Notes: generated by a model not told the origin, from the letters alone. A stretch of DNA of 64,000 nt from Kocuria marina (GCA_014652975.1 BMZV01000004.1:62001-126000), one strand, 5' to 3'. Shown: positions 46,483 through 57,795, counted from the stretch's first letter. Made by a program: numbers and translations.

Positions 46483-46553
46483 GCATTCTCCTCGATCACG
46501 AGTACGGGACAGTCCGCCGTGACACCTGGGCCAGCGCACCACGGTAGGCGAAC

Positions 46554-46593
46554 GACGTCGACCCCCGCACCCGAAGGCACGAGGGTCGACGTC
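46554..46593 (-). terminator. Terminator of the ATP synthase operon
   Basis: gacgtcgaccc and gggtcgacgtc form a perfect 11-bp stem, about 20 bp beyond the atpC stop codon on the minus strand. Confidence 0.75.
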
Positions 46594-46613
46594 AAGCGGT
46601 CACGCGATACCGC

Positions 46614-46892
46614 TCAGGCGGAACGCGCCTCCGAATCCAGGGAGACCTCGTCCGCAACCACCGTGACACGGTTGTTGTCCACGGAGACGAACCCGGAGTC
46701 GATGCTGCCCACGAGACGGTCGCCGTCCACACGGTCGATGGCGAACTCCCCCGGCTTGAGCAGCCCCGCCATGGACTCGTGTCCCGGCATGATGCCGATG
46801 TCGCCCTCGGTGGTGCGTACCCGCACGAGGCGCGCGGTACCCGTCCAGATCTTGCGATCCAGGGCGACGATTTCCACGATGAGTTCGGCCAT
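46614..46892 (-). CDS. atpC: F1 ATP synthase epsilon subunit
   Basis: Epsilon joins the rotor to F1 and restrains ATP hydrolysis. The protein is only 92 residues: the N-terminal beta-sandwich is complete (MAELIVEIVALDRKIWTG, GDIGIMPGHESMAGLLKPG) but the C-terminal helical hairpin of about 40 residues seen in E. coli is absent. Short forms are known in actinobacteria and would limit epsilon-mediated inhibition. It begins 2 bp after the atpD stop and is the last gene of the operon. Confidence 0.94.
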   Translation of the reverse strand: MAELIVEIVALDRKIWTGTARLVRVRTTEGDIGIMPGHESMAGLLKPGEFAIDRVDGDRLVGSIDSGFVSVDNNRVTVVADEVSLDSEARSA

Positions 46893-46894
46893 GA

Positions 46895-48403
<1,509 letters not shown>

Positions 48404-49315
48404 CTACAGTGCCTCGGCGCCACTGACGATTTCGGTCAACTCGGTGGTGATCTCGGCCTGGCGGGCGTTGTTCATCAAGCGCGTGTACTTCTTGATGAGC
48501 TCGGTCGCGTTGTCCCCGGCGGCCTTCATGGCGCGCTGGCGGGATGCGAGCTCGCTCGACGCCGCGTGGCACAGGGCGGAGTAGATCCGCGCCTTCACGT
48601 ACCGGGGCAGGATCTGGTTGAAGAGCTCCTCCGCGTTCGGCTCGAACTCGAAGTTGTTCTGCGTCTCTTCGAGGGCCTCGTAACGCTCGGAGATCTCGTC
48701 CCCGAGGTCGTTCGCGTCCACGACCTCCAGGGGCAGCAGGCGCAACACCCGGGGCTCCTGGTTCACCATGGAGTTGAACTGCGTGTACACGAGCAGCACC
48801 TCGTCCACGCCACCGTCCTCGTACGGGGCGTTGATGTCGCGCATCAATTTGTCCGTGAGTTCCTCGGCGCGCTCGGTCGTGGCGTTGTCCGTGTTGCCCG
48901 TCCAGAATTCGTCGTAGTCACGGTGCCGGAAGTCGAAGTACGCCTTGGCCTTGCGGCCCACGAGGTACACGCGCGCTTCCTTGCCCTGCGAACGCAACAG
49001 CTCGAGCAACTCCTCCGTGCGCTTGAGCACGTTGGAGGAGTAGGACCCCGCGAGCCCGCGGTCCGACGTGAACACCAGGACGGCCGAACGCCGCACATCG
49101 TCGGGGACGGTGGTCAGGGGGTGGGAGATGTTGTGCTGCGTGGCGATCTGGGAGACCGCGCGGGTCAGCGCATTGGCGTACGGGTACGCGGCTTCGAGAC
49201 TCTGACGGGACTTGTTGATGCGCGAGGTCGCGATCATCTCCATCGCCTTGAAGATCTTCTTCATCGACGACGTGGACGCGATCTTCTGTCGGTAGACCCG
49301 AATCTGCGCTCCCAT
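48404..49315 (-). CDS. atpG: F1 ATP synthase gamma subunit
   Basis: Gamma is the central rotor stalk. The 303-residue protein begins [29 protein letters not shown] and ends [57 protein letters not shown], the two coiled helices that insert into the alpha-beta ring. The middle Rossmann-like part ([19 protein letters not shown]) is typical. It lies 57 bp after atpA and 42 bp before atpD. Confidence 0.97.
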   Translation of the reverse strand: MGAQIRVYRQKIASTSSMKKIFKAMEMIATSRINKSRQSLEAAYPYANALTRAVSQIATQHNISHPLTTVPDDVRRSAVLVFTSDRGLAGSYSSNVLKRTEELLELLRSQGKEARVYLVGRKAKAYFDFRHRDYDEFWTGNTDNATTERAEELTDKLMRDINAPYEDGGVDEVLLVYTQFNSMVNQEPRVLRLLPLEVVDANDLGDEISERYEALEETQNNFEFEPNAEELFNQILPRYVKARIYSALCHAASSELASRQRAMKAAGDNATELIKKYTRLMNNARQAEITTELTEIVSGAEAL

Positions 49316-49372
49316 GAAATTTCCTTTCGGCACCGCCGTGGTGCGCCGGAATCCGGCGCACCACGAGAACGG

Positions 49373-50998
49373 TTACTTCTTGACGATCGTTTCCTGGTTC
49401 ACAGCGGTCGCACCCAGGGACTCGTGCTCCTCGACCCCGGCCTCGATCCCGTGCTTGGAACCGTGGAAGTCCCGCTTGACCTCGGCCACGGCCGTCTTGA
49501 GCGCCTCGACCGCGTCGTCCTCGAGCTTGCCCGTGGAGTTGATCGAGTCCATCACGTTGGTCGTGCGCCGGACCTGGTCCAGCAGCGCGCGCTCGAAGTC
49601 CGCGACGTTGGCGACGTCGACGTCGTCGAGCTGGCCCGTGGTACCGGCCCAGATGGACACGACCTGGTCCGCGACGGGGTACGGCGTGTACTGGGGCTGC
49701 TTGAGCAGCTCCATGAGCCGCTCACCGCGGGTCAGCTGCTGACGGGACGCGGCGTCCAGGTCCGAGGCGAACATGGCGAACGCCTGCATGGAACGATAGG
49801 ACGCGAGGTCCAGCTTCAGCGTGCCGGAGACCTTCTTCATGGCCTTGACCTGCGCGGCACCGCCCACGCGGGACACCGAGATGCCCACGTCCACAGCGGG
49901 ACGCTGGTTGGCGTTGAACAGGTCCGACTGCAGGAAGATCTGGCCGTCGGTGATGGAGATGACGTTGGTCGGGATGAACGCCGAGACGTCGTTCGCCTTG
50001 GTCTCGATGATCGGCAGACCGGTCATGGAGCCCGCGCCCAGCTCGTCGGAGAGCTTGGCGCAACGCTCGAGCAGACGGGAGTGCAGGTAGAAGACATCAC
50101 CCGGGTACGCTTCACGTCCCGGCGGGCGGCGCAGCAGCAGCGACACCGCACGGTAGGCCTCGGCCTGCTTGGAGAGGTCGTCGAACACGATGAGCACGTG
50201 CTTGCCGCCGTACATCCAGTGCTGACCGATCGCGGAACCCGAGTAGGGGGCCAGGTACTTCAGACCGGCGGACTCGGACGCGGGAGCGGCCACGATCGTG
50301 GTGTACTCCAGGGCGCCGTTGTCCTCGAGGGTCTGGCGCACCGCGGCGATCGTGGAGGCCTTCTGACCGATGGCCACGTAGATGCAGCGCACCTGCTGGT
50401 CCACGTCACCGGACTCCCAGTTGGAGCGCTGGTTCAGGATGGCGTCCACGGCGATTGCGGTCTTACCGGTCTGACGGTCACCGATGATCAGCTGACGCTG
50501 GCCACGCCCGATCGGGATCATGGCGTCGATGGCCTTCATGCCGGTCTGCAGCGGCTCGTGCACCGACTTACGCATGGTCACGCCCGGAGCCTGCAGCTCC
50601 AGTTCGCGGCGACCTTCGGTGGCGATGGGTCCGAGATCGTCCAGGGGCTCGCCCAGGGGGTCCACGACGCGGCCGAGGTAGCCCTCGCCCACGGGCACCG
50701 ACAACACCTCGCCGGTGCGGTGCACCTCCTGGCCTTCCTCGATGCCCTGGAAGTCACCGAGCACCACGACGCCGATGTCGCGGGTGTCGAGGTTCAGGGC
50801 CAGGCCCAGCACCCCGTTCTCGAACTTGAGCAACTCGTTCGCCATGACGGAGGGCAGGCCCTCCACATGCGCGATACCGTCCGCGGCGGACGACACGCGT
50901 CCGACTTCTACTCGTTCCACATTGCCGGGATCGTAGGACGCCGCGAACTCATTCAGCGCACTACGGACCTCATCGGCATTGATGGTCACATCGGCCAT
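49373..50998 (-). CDS. atpA: F1 ATP synthase alpha subunit
   Basis: Alpha alternates with beta in the F1 hexamer and carries non-catalytic nucleotide sites. The 541-residue protein has the P-loop [18 protein letters not shown], the arginine-finger region [17 protein letters not shown] and a C-terminal tail of about 30 extra residues ([18 protein letters not shown]...), as seen in other actinobacteria, where it limits ATP hydrolysis. A 169-bp gap with a hairpin separates it from atpH. Confidence 0.98.
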   Translation of the reverse strand: MADVTINADEVRSALNEFAASYDPGNVERVEVGRVSSAADGIAHVEGLPSVMANELLKFENGVLGLALNLDTRDIGVVVLGDFQGIEEGQEVHRTGEVLSVPVGEGYLGRVVDPLGEPLDDLGPIATEGRRELELQAPGVTMRKSVHEPLQTGMKAIDAMIPIGRGQRQLIIGDRQTGKTAIAVDAILNQRSNWESGDVDQQVRCIYVAIGQKASTIAAVRQTLEDNGALEYTTIVAAPASESAGLKYLAPYSGSAIGQHWMYGGKHVLIVFDDLSKQAEAYRAVSLLLRRPPGREAYPGDVFYLHSRLLERCAKLSDELGAGSMTGLPIIETKANDVSAFIPTNVISITDGQIFLQSDLFNANQRPAVDVGISVSRVGGAAQVKAMKKVSGTLKLDLASYRSMQAFAMFASDLDAASRQQLTRGERLMELLKQPQYTPYPVADQVVSIWAGTTGQLDDVDVANVADFERALLDQVRRTTNVMDSINSTGKLEDDAVEALKTAVAEVKRDFHGSKHGIEAGVEEHESLGATAVNQETIVKK

Positions 50999-51146
50999 CT
51001 ACTGTCCCTGCTCTCTACGTCTTGTGATCATCGCTCGAGCCATGACCACGGGTGTACTTGTCGCGATGCGTTGCCCCATCGCCGTGCGGCCACCTCAGCG
51101 GTCGGGGGGCAACGTGACGAGATGCCGGCATCGACCGACTCCCCGC

Positions 51147-51169
51147 GATCCCCGCTGCGCGCGGGGATC
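51147..51169 (-). promoter_or_regulatory. Hairpin at the atpH stop codon, in the atpH-atpA gap
   Basis: gatccccgc and gcggggatc form a perfect 9-bp stem with a 5-base loop; the promoter-proximal arm overlaps the atpH stop codon. The atpH-atpA gap (169 bp) is the largest inside the operon downstream of atpE. The hairpin could act in RNA processing or partial termination. Confidence 0.5.
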
Positions 51170-51980
51170 AGGCTGCGATCCGCTGCTGCAACTGTTCCAG
51201 CCGGTGGGTCACCGACCCGTCGATGACCTCCTCGCCCACCTGCACCCGCAGGCCGCCCACCAACGACGGGTCCACCTCCGTGGTGAGCTTCAGGTCCCGT
51301 CCGTACAGCCGGTTCAGACTCTGGCGCAGTTTCTCCGTCTGGTCCTCCCGGAGGGGACGAGCCGTGGTGATCCGCGCGATCCAGCGCTGCTGACGGTCCG
51401 CGACCCACTCGGCAAAGTGCCCGAGCAGGCGACCGGGTAGTGCGCCCCGGGGTTCGCTCGCCGCGCGTTCGATCAGCAAAGAGACCTCCTCCGAGCTCGT
51501 CGTCATGAGACGACGGGCCAGGGTGACCTTGGCCTGCGCGCTCGCGCGCGAGTCCGAGAACGCGTTCTGCACCTCGGTGGAGTGATCCAGTACGGACTTG
51601 AACCGGATCAGTTCGTCCACGAGGGTCTCGAGCGCGTTCACGCCGCCGCGGTTCTCGGCGGACGCGGCCGCGAACAACACAGCCGTGCGTTCGATCCCGT
51701 CACCCAGCTGGCGCTCGGTGGCGCTGCGCTGGGATGCGAGTTCGGCGACGACGTCCACGGCCACCTCGTGCGCGCGGCCGTCGAGCAGCGTGTGCACGAA
51801 CCGGGCGCGGTCCTCTGCGGGCCGGGAGGGATCCGTGAGAGCGCGGCGCAGTGCGCCGTTCTCGTCCACGATGTCCAGGATCTCGAACAACTGGTGTGCG
51901 ATCTCGGGACTCGCGGCAGATGCCCAGCGGTCAACGTCCACGGAGAGCGGACGATAGGGTTCGTTCGATGCTTCTGCCAT
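51168..51980 (-). CDS. atpH: F1 ATP synthase delta subunit
   Basis: Delta ties the peripheral stalk to the top of F1. The 270-residue protein is longer than E. coli delta (177 residues) and matches the extended actinobacterial form in which the N-terminal helices are enlarged. It ends LTTEVDPSLVGGLRVQVGEEVIDGSVTHRLEQLQQRI, the family's C-terminal signature. Its ATG shares one base with the atpF stop codon, so the two stalk subunits are translationally coupled. Confidence 0.94.
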   Translation of the reverse strand: MAEASNEPYRPLSVDVDRWASAASPEIAHQLFEILDIVDENGALRRALTDPSRPAEDRARFVHTLLDGRAHEVAVDVVAELASQRSATERQLGDGIERTAVLFAAASAENRGGVNALETLVDELIRFKSVLDHSTEVQNAFSDSRASAQAKVTLARRLMTTSSEEVSLLIERAASEPRGALPGRLLGHFAEWVADRQQRWIARITTARPLREDQTEKLRQSLNRLYGRDLKLTTEVDPSLVGGLRVQVGEEVIDGSVTHRLEQLQQRIAA

Positions 51981-52531
51981 TACCGTGCAGCTCCCGTGCG
52001 ACCTTGCTCGGCCTCGAGATCAGCCAGGAAACGATCGACCACGCGGTTGGCGCGATCGTCGTCGTTCAAAGACTCCCCGACGATCTTGGACGCGAGCTGT
52101 GTTGCCAAAGTGCCGACCTCGTCACGCAGTGAGACCACCGCGGCCGCACGCTCGGCCTCGATGGCCTTGTGGGCGTTCTCGGTGATCCGCGCGGATTCGA
52201 GGTTGGCGCGATCCTTGAAGTCCGCCAGGATCTTCTCGCCCTCGGAGCGAGCTTCCTCACGAATCTTCTGGGCCTCGAGCCGGGCACTTTCGAGCTGCTG
52301 GTTGTACTCGTCGCGAGCGGCCTTCGCCTCGGCCTGAGCAGCCTTGGCCTTGGCCAGTCCACCCTCGATGGCGTCAGCGCGGTCCCTGAAGACCTTCTCG
52401 AACGCCGGGACGATGAACTTGTACGCGATGAAGAGCAGAATTGCGAACCCCACAAAGGTAATCAGCATTTCCCAGCCGTTGGGGAACAGAGGGCTCTGCC
52501 CCTCTTCAGCTGCCAACACCATTGCGTTCAT
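51980..52531 (-). CDS. atpF: Fo ATP synthase b subunit
   Basis: The b subunit is the membrane-anchored peripheral stalk. The 183-residue protein has one N-terminal membrane segment (NGWEMLITFVGFAILLFIAYKFIV) followed by a long charged coiled coil (GGLAKAKAAQAEAKAARDEYNQQLESARLEAQKIREEARSEG). ATG 52531 is chosen because aggaa lies eight bases upstream; an ATG three codons later is also in frame. Confidence 0.96.
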   Translation of the reverse strand: MNAMVLAAEEGQSPLFPNGWEMLITFVGFAILLFIAYKFIVPAFEKVFRDRADAIEGGLAKAKAAQAEAKAARDEYNQQLESARLEAQKIREEARSEGEKILADFKDRANLESARITENAHKAIEAERAAAVVSLRDEVGTLATQLASKIVGESLNDDDRANRVVDRFLADLEAEQGRTGAAR

Positions 52532-52580
52532 GAGCGCGATTCCTGTTCTCTAGTTAGGGCGAGTGCGAAAGGGAGAGCCC

Positions 52581-52781
52581 TTAGAGCAGCGCCAGGACGA
52601 AGCCCAGAATGGCGAGCGCCTCGACCACGGCGAAGCCCATGAACAGCATGGGCTGGATCACGCGCTGGGACTCGGGCTGACGGGCCACGGACTGCATGTA
52701 AGCCGCGAAGATGAGACCCACACCGATGCCACCGCCGATGGCAGCGAGACCGTAGCCAATAACGCTGAGCGAACCTTCCAT
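52581..52781 (-). CDS. atpE: Fo ATP synthase c subunit
   Basis: The c subunit forms the proton-driven rotor ring. The 66-residue hairpin has two membrane helices, a polar loop with the conserved ARQPE at residues 33-37, and the proton-carrying Glu54 in [11 protein letters not shown]. The Gly-rich first helix ([17 protein letters not shown]) is normal for tight helix packing. It lies between atpB and atpF. Confidence 0.97.
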   Translation of the reverse strand: MEGSLSVIGYGLAAIGGGIGVGLIFAAYMQSVARQPESQRVIQPMLFMGFAVVEALAILGFVLALL

Positions 52782-52894
52782 TATGGATATTTCCTTTCTG
52801 GGTGCCCGCTGGAGCGGGCCGTGGTGCCATTACGGGAAACCGTGAATGGTCGATGGTCACGTGAGCGGCCCGGAGGTCGCGCTCCTTCGTGGGG

Positions 52895-53686
52895 CTAGTG
52901 CCCCTCCTGCAGTGCGCCCTGTACGTACACGGCGAACAGCAGGGTGAAGATGTAGGCCTGCAGGATCTGGATCAGAACCTCCAGGAAGTAGATGAACAGT
53001 CCGAGGACCAGACCGAAGATCGAGCCGCCGATGCCCAGGGCGCCGCCCACCTCGGTGGCGAGGTACGCCATGAAGGCCGCCGCGACCATGATGGCCATGT
53101 GGCCGGCGAACATGGTGGCGAACACACGCAGTGCGTGGGTCACGGGGCGGATGATCATGTTCGAGAGGAACTCGAGCGGGATCAGGATGAGGTACAGGAC
53201 CTTGGGGACGTTCGGCGGCATGGTCATCTTGGCCATGAAGTGGCCCAGACCGTGGCGCTTGATGCCGACCCCGACCCACACGACGTAGGCGATGGCCGCG
53301 AAGACGTACGCGGTGCCGGGGTGCGAGAACGTGGGCAGCTGCAGGACGGGGATGGACCCGAAGAGGTTGTTCACCAGGATGAAGAAGAAGAAGGTGAACA
53401 GCAGGGGCACGAACGGGCGGAAGTCCTTCTCGCCGATGATGTCGCGACCCAGGTGGTTACGCACGAGCCCGTAGCCCATCTCACCCAGGTACTGGCCCTT
53501 GGTGGGGACCAGCGCTCGCCGCCGCACCACGTACATGAAGAACGCGGCGATCAGAACCACCGACAACAGGATCAGCAACGAGTGCTTACCGAGGGCGAAG
53601 GAACCCACTTCGAAGAACGGGGGCAGATGCGCATCTTCCGTGGACGGGGCCACGAATTCGGCCGGAATCCTCAGGGCGGGGTTCAA
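52895..53686 (-). CDS. atpB: Fo ATP synthase a subunit
   Basis: The a subunit holds the two proton half-channels next to the c ring. The 263-residue protein has about six hydrophobic segments, with the essential Arg in FATMFAGHMAIM-adjacent ALRVFATMFAGH and the PLEFLSNMIIRPVTHALR helix. It starts MNPALRIPAEF and is preceded 30 bp upstream by the AtpZ-like gene. Confidence 0.96.
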   Translation of the reverse strand: MNPALRIPAEFVAPSTEDAHLPPFFEVGSFALGKHSLLILLSVVLIAAFFMYVVRRRALVPTKGQYLGEMGYGLVRNHLGRDIIGEKDFRPFVPLLFTFFFFILVNNLFGSIPVLQLPTFSHPGTAYVFAAIAYVVWVGVGIKRHGLGHFMAKMTMPPNVPKVLYLILIPLEFLSNMIIRPVTHALRVFATMFAGHMAIMVAAAFMAYLATEVGGALGIGGSIFGLVLGLFIYFLEVLIQILQAYIFTLLFAVYVQGALQEGH

Positions 53687-53716
53687 TACAGGTCCTTTCT
53701 GCGGTATCCAGACCGG

Positions 53717-54097
53717 TCACACTCTGGGCTCGGGGCCCATGCCGGATGACTTCTTCGTCTCCGACGGGGTCTTTTGCGGGGCGGTACTGCGGTTCAAGGC
53801 GTCCCTCATATGAAGATAACCGAGGTACACCCCGGCGGCCGCCCCGAAGACAGCTCCCGCGATCACAATCCACCGAGTTCCCAGTAGGTGATCCAGGAAC
53901 CAGCCTACCAAACTCCAAAACACCGCACCGACCACGATGTACAGCAGGACCGCGATCCCACCACCCAGACCGCCACGCTCCACGAGCTCCCCCGCGGTGT
54001 GGAGGGTTTCCTTGCGCGCGTTGTCCCGCATGCGCGTTGACATCCCCCGCAGGTCCCTGGGGCGCCGGTCTCCCGGCTCGTTCGGTGCGGAACTCAT
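53717..54097 (-). CDS. AtpZ/AtpI-like small membrane protein
   Basis: This 126-residue protein has two membrane segments (GGGIAVLLYIVVGAVFWSLVGWFL and WIVIAGAVFGAAAGVYLGYLHM), as in AtpZ/AtpI-type assembly proteins of the ATP synthase. Its place directly before atpB supports this. The polar N-terminus (SSAPNEPGDRRPRD...) and C-terminus (TAPQKTPSETKK) are variable. Its ATG overlaps the stop of the upstream gene by 4 bp. Confidence 0.83.
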   Translation of the reverse strand: MSSAPNEPGDRRPRDLRGMSTRMRDNARKETLHTAGELVERGGLGGGIAVLLYIVVGAVFWSLVGWFLDHLLGTRWIVIAGAVFGAAAGVYLGYLHMRDALNRSTAPQKTPSETKKSSGMGPEPRV

Positions 54098-54687
54098 GGC
54101 GTTCGCCTTTCGTGAGTGGGTCGGTCGTGCCCCGCCCGGCCGCCACTCGAGTCACGGGCGGGAGGGACGGACGGGGCGGCAGCGGCGTCGTCGTGGGCGT
54201 GTTCGACGGCCGACGACGCAGCGTGGGGTGCGGGCTCGGGCGCGTCCTGCCGGGTGACACCGCGGGTCAGCACGGTGAAACTGGCCAGGGCGAGTACGAG
54301 ACACACCAGGACGGTCACGGCGAACACGCGCGGGGCGAGCCACGGCGGGGCCCCCAGGAACAGCAGGAACCAGCCCAGCACGAGCACCTTGAGGAGGTAC
54401 AGCGCGGCGAGCGCGGGAGCCGTGGCCGCCGGTGCCACGCGGTACATCTGAGCCGCCACGAGGGTGGTGGCTGCGGAGCTGACCGCAATGATCCCCGCCC
54501 CGAGCAGCGCCGAGCGCGGTGCCGAGAGTATGTCCACGACGGCTGAAAGTGTAAGCAGAATCACACCCAGGATCAGGAACATGACGGCCCCGGCCCGCAC
54601 ACCCCGGGCGTAGGAAGGGGGGCGGGAGCGGGCGGCGTCGTGCGCGGCGGATTCCTCCGACGAACGCGGAGCGCGGTCAGGGGTCAC
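54094..54687 (-). CDS. Membrane protein of the ATP synthase locus (AtpI-like position)
   Basis: The 197-residue protein has four hydrophobic segments between residues 30 and 145, with polar N- and C-terminal tails; the C-terminal tail is Ala/His/Asp/Arg-rich. I do not recognise a definite family, but a four-helix protein here is common in actinobacteria and corresponds to the ATP synthase protein I slot. GTG 54687 overlaps the stop of the transferase gene (GTGA) and its own stop overlaps the AtpZ-like start, so translation runs from gene to gene. Confidence 0.68.
   Translation of the reverse strand: MTPDRAPRSSEESAAHDAARSRPPSYARGVRAGAVMFLILGVILLTLSAVVDILSAPRSALLGAGIIAVSSAATTLVAAQMYRVAPAATAPALAALYLLKVLVLGWFLLFLGAPPWLAPRVFAVTVLVCLVLALASFTVLTRGVTRQDAPEPAPHAASSAVEHAHDDAAAAPSVPPARDSSGGRAGHDRPTHERRTP
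54182..54193 (+). repeat. Copy of the 12-bp word GCGGCGTCGTCG (inside the AtpI-like gene)
   Basis: It is on the non-coding strand and is read as His-Asp-Asp-Ala-Ala in the disordered C-terminal tail. A related nine-base copy (cgacgacgc) lies 22 bp away. Confidence 0.7.
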
Positions 54688-55814
54688 GGGCGCAAACTCC
54701 GTGCGGTGCTCCGGGCGCGGGCGAGCAGCACCGGGGACACGAGGTACAGCACGATCACGAGCACCACAGCCACACCGGCGAGCACGGAACCCGTGCCCGC
54801 GGCCCGTAGACCGTAGAGGGAGATCAGACTGACGCACGCCGTGGCGGTCGTGACCACCGCGGCGGACTGCACGTGGGACAGGCCCACGTCCGTGAGGCGC
54901 TGGTAGACGTGCTGCCGGTGCGGTGTGTACCAGACCTCCCCGCGGCGGATCCGCAGCACGAGCGTCACGGCGGTGTCCGCGAGGTAGACCAGCAGCGGGG
55001 ACAGCAGGTACTCCACGTAGACGCCCGAGAGGAACGCGCCGATCGCGATCGCGGCGATGGCACTACCCAGGACGTAGGAGCCGACGTCGCCCAGGAAGAC
55101 CGTGCCGCGCCCCAGGTTCCACGGTAGGAAGCCCAGGAACGCACCGGCGAGCGCGAGGCCCGCGCACACCATCCACGGCATCCCGTTTGCCGCACCGGCC
55201 CACGCGTAGAACAGCCCCACCACGCCGCCGTGCAGCCCGGAGATCCCGTTGATACCGTCCATGAAGTTGGCGATGTTGACGTAGGCCACGGTCGCGAGCA
55301 CACCCACGGGCCACCACCACGCGGGGATGCCCAGGGCCACGATCATGGCGGCGGTCCCGAGCGCGCCCACGAGGGCCTGCATGCCCAACCGGACTCCGAT
55401 GGACACGCCGCGGTAGTCCTCGGCCCAGCCCAGGGCCGCGCTGGCCGCGGTCATGGCGAGCACGGACAGGGCGAGCGAGCGGTCCACGGGGATCAGACCG
55501 AACCCCAGGGACAGCCCGTACGTGAGGATCAGGGCGATGGCCACCGCGAGTCCCATCCCGCGCAGTACGGGCCGCGAGTGCGAGGACCGGTCGGACGGGA
55601 TGTCGATCACGCCCCACCGGCGTAGCAACGGCTTGACCGCGAACGGCAGGAGCACTGAGAGCACGAAGGCAGCGGCGAGTGTCCACGGGGCGAGGGCCAA
55701 CAACAGATTCAGCGCCTGGCCGTCCGTGAAAGTGGCGGGGCCGGTGTCGACCGCGGGGGCCGTGGGTACGCCGTGGGCGGGCAGGAACGCGGTGGACACG
55801 AGGACGGTGCTCAT
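54684..55814 (-). CDS. WecA/TagO-type undecaprenyl-phosphate sugar-1-phosphate transferase
   Basis: The enzyme transfers a sugar-1-phosphate, usually GlcNAc-1-P, from a UDP-sugar to undecaprenyl or decaprenyl phosphate, starting a cell-wall glycopolymer. The 376-residue protein has about eleven membrane segments and the family motifs WAEDYRGVSIGVRL, IANFMDGINGISGLHGG, FLGDVGSYVLG and the histidine motif TPHRQHVYQRL. It lies just upstream of the ATP synthase genes, an arrangement seen in many actinobacteria, and overlaps genes on both sides by 4 bp. Confidence 0.92.
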   Translation of the reverse strand: MSTVLVSTAFLPAHGVPTAPAVDTGPATFTDGQALNLLLALAPWTLAAAFVLSVLLPFAVKPLLRRWGVIDIPSDRSSHSRPVLRGMGLAVAIALILTYGLSLGFGLIPVDRSLALSVLAMTAASAALGWAEDYRGVSIGVRLGMQALVGALGTAAMIVALGIPAWWWPVGVLATVAYVNIANFMDGINGISGLHGGVVGLFYAWAGAANGMPWMVCAGLALAGAFLGFLPWNLGRGTVFLGDVGSYVLGSAIAAIAIGAFLSGVYVEYLLSPLLVYLADTAVTLVLRIRRGEVWYTPHRQHVYQRLTDVGLSHVQSAAVVTTATACVSLISLYGLRAAGTGSVLAGVAVVLVIVLYLVSPVLLARARSTARSLRP

Positions 55815-57769
55815 GCGTGGCGCCTCCAGCCCGTGTGTCCCTCGGCGGCGTCGCCGTCCGCACCGTCAGCGTCCGCGTCCTCGGCGCGGGGTCCGGTGGC
55901 CGGTGCGCACTCGGCGGCGCGCGGCACGGAGAAGTCCGTGACCTTGGGCTGGGTGCTCACCACGACCTGCGGGATGGACCCCGTGAACATCATCCCGCCG
56001 CGCACCTTCCACACGTGACGGTCCAGGTTCGCGGGATCCAGGCGCTCGGCCTTGGCGTGGGAGATCTTGGGGTGGAAGGGCCGCTCGTCGGTCTCACCCG
56101 TGCCGATGAGGTCCTCGTGCAGCTTCTCACCGTGGCGCAGCCCGGTGATCTCGATGCTGATGTCCTCGCGCCCGGACATCGACCGCAACCGGCGGGCGAT
56201 GTCCAGGATCCGCACGGGCTCCCCCATGTCCAGGATGAGCACCTCTCCCCCGTGCGCGATCGCACCGGCCTGGATCACGAGCTGACACGCCTCGGGGATG
56301 GTCATGAAGTACCGGGTGGCATCCGGGTGGGTCACGGTGATCGGCCCGCCCTGACGGATCTGTTCCGCGAACAGCGGCAGCATGGACCCGCGCGAACCGA
56401 AGACGTTGCCGAAGCGCACGGACGCGTAGCGCTTGCCCGTGCGGTCCCCCATCCACGCGGTGAGTTTCTCCGCCACGCGCTTGGAGTGACCGAGCGCCGT
56501 GGTGGGGTTGGCGGCCTTGTCCGTGGAGATGTTCACGAACACGTCCACGTCCACGGCGGCCGCGGCGCTCAACACGTGCAGCGAGCCCATGACGTTGGTC
56601 TTCCACGCCTCGTCCGGGTACTGCTCGAGCAGGGACACGTGCTTCAGCGCCGCAGCGTGGAAGACCACCTGGGGCCGGCGGTCCTGGAACACCCGGGTGA
56701 GCGCGTCCGGATCGCGGATGTCACAGAGCACGGTGTCGTTGCCGTCCAGCAGGCCACGCCCGGTGATGGAGATCTGTGTGGCCTGCAATCCGGATTCGTC
56801 ACGGTCCAGCATGATCAGCTCGGCGGGTTCGAAACCCACGAGTTGGCGGCACAGTTCCGAACCGATCGACCCACCCGCGCCCGTGACGAGCACGCGCTTG
56901 CCGGTCACGTACCCCGCAATGGCCTCCACGTGGATGTCCACGGGCCGCCGTCCGATGAGGTCCTCCATGGAGATGTCACGAAGGTCCACGCTCTGGTTTG
57001 CGCCGGTGAGCATCTCGGTCAGGGGCGGGACGGTCATCACGCGGGTCCCGGTGCCCTCCACGGCTTCCGAGACGCGTTGCATGGTGCGGGGGTCCACGTC
57101 CGCGACGGCCACGATCAGCACGCCGGCGCGCGTGTGCTCCAGGACGGACGCGGCGTCGTGCAGCGTGCCCATGACCGGGACGGAGGAGATGCGCAGGTGC
57201 TTCTTGGCGGGGTCGTCGTCGAGCAGGGCCACGGGCAGGAAACCGGAGGCGGGGTCCTGCATCATGCGGTGTACCAGGAACGTGCCCAGCGCGCCCGCAC
57301 CGAAGATCACCACGTTCTGCGCCTGCTCACCCGGCTTGGCCGTGGATTCCTGGTACATGCGTTTGAGGTAGCGGAACGCGGCCATCAGCAGGCACGCGAA
57401 CGGGAACGCGATGAACCCCAGCGAGCGCGGGATCCACAGGGCCACACCGAAGACCAGCAGGACGGCCTCGAGCAGTGCCGTGACGATCACGGTCACGACC
57501 ACGAGCAGCTTGGCCTCCTCGAAACTGCCGAACGAGTACCGGCCCTTGTAGAGGGCGAACGAGAAGCCCACGAGCAGTTGCAGCACGACCGCCACCACGC
57601 ACGTGATGATCACGCCCCCCACGGAGATGAGCTCCACGTTCATCTCGAACCGGAGGAACGCCGCGACCCACAGCGCCACGATCCACGCGATGGAATCCAA
57701 GATCATCTGGATCCACAGCCACGCGACCGGTTTGTCCGCTCGGGGGGTGGGGCTTGCGGGGGTGACCAT
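55811..57769 (-). CDS. UDP-sugar 4,6-dehydratase (CapD/FlaA1/WbpM type)
   Basis: The 652-residue protein combines an N-terminal membrane region of four segments with two Rossmann domains. The first has VVIFGAGALGTFLVHRMM near residue 155; the second is the catalytic short-chain dehydrogenase-like domain with LVTGAGGSIGSELCRQL and NISTDKAANPTTALGHSKRVAEKL. Such enzymes convert UDP-GlcNAc to a 4-keto-6-deoxy sugar for surface glycans. A 45-residue acidic/Gly tail ends the protein. ATG 57769 is chosen because the membrane part starts soon after; its stop overlaps the transferase start. Confidence 0.9.
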   Translation of the reverse strand: MVTPASPTPRADKPVAWLWIQMILDSIAWIVALWVAAFLRFEMNVELISVGGVIITCVVAVVLQLLVGFSFALYKGRYSFGSFEEAKLLVVVTVIVTALLEAVLLVFGVALWIPRSLGFIAFPFACLLMAAFRYLKRMYQESTAKPGEQAQNVVIFGAGALGTFLVHRMMQDPASGFLPVALLDDDPAKKHLRISSVPVMGTLHDAASVLEHTRAGVLIVAVADVDPRTMQRVSEAVEGTGTRVMTVPPLTEMLTGANQSVDLRDISMEDLIGRRPVDIHVEAIAGYVTGKRVLVTGAGGSIGSELCRQLVGFEPAELIMLDRDESGLQATQISITGRGLLDGNDTVLCDIRDPDALTRVFQDRRPQVVFHAAALKHVSLLEQYPDEAWKTNVMGSLHVLSAAAAVDVDVFVNISTDKAANPTTALGHSKRVAEKLTAWMGDRTGKRYASVRFGNVFGSRGSMLPLFAEQIRQGGPITVTHPDATRYFMTIPEACQLVIQAGAIAHGGEVLILDMGEPVRILDIARRLRSMSGREDISIEITGLRHGEKLHEDLIGTGETDERPFHPKISHAKAERLDPANLDRHVWKVRGGMMFTGSIPQVVVSTQPKVTDFSVPRAAECAPATGPRAEDADADGADGDAAEGHTGWRRHA

Positions 57770-57795
57770 GCAGTCGTAGTCCTTTCGGGTGCGGG

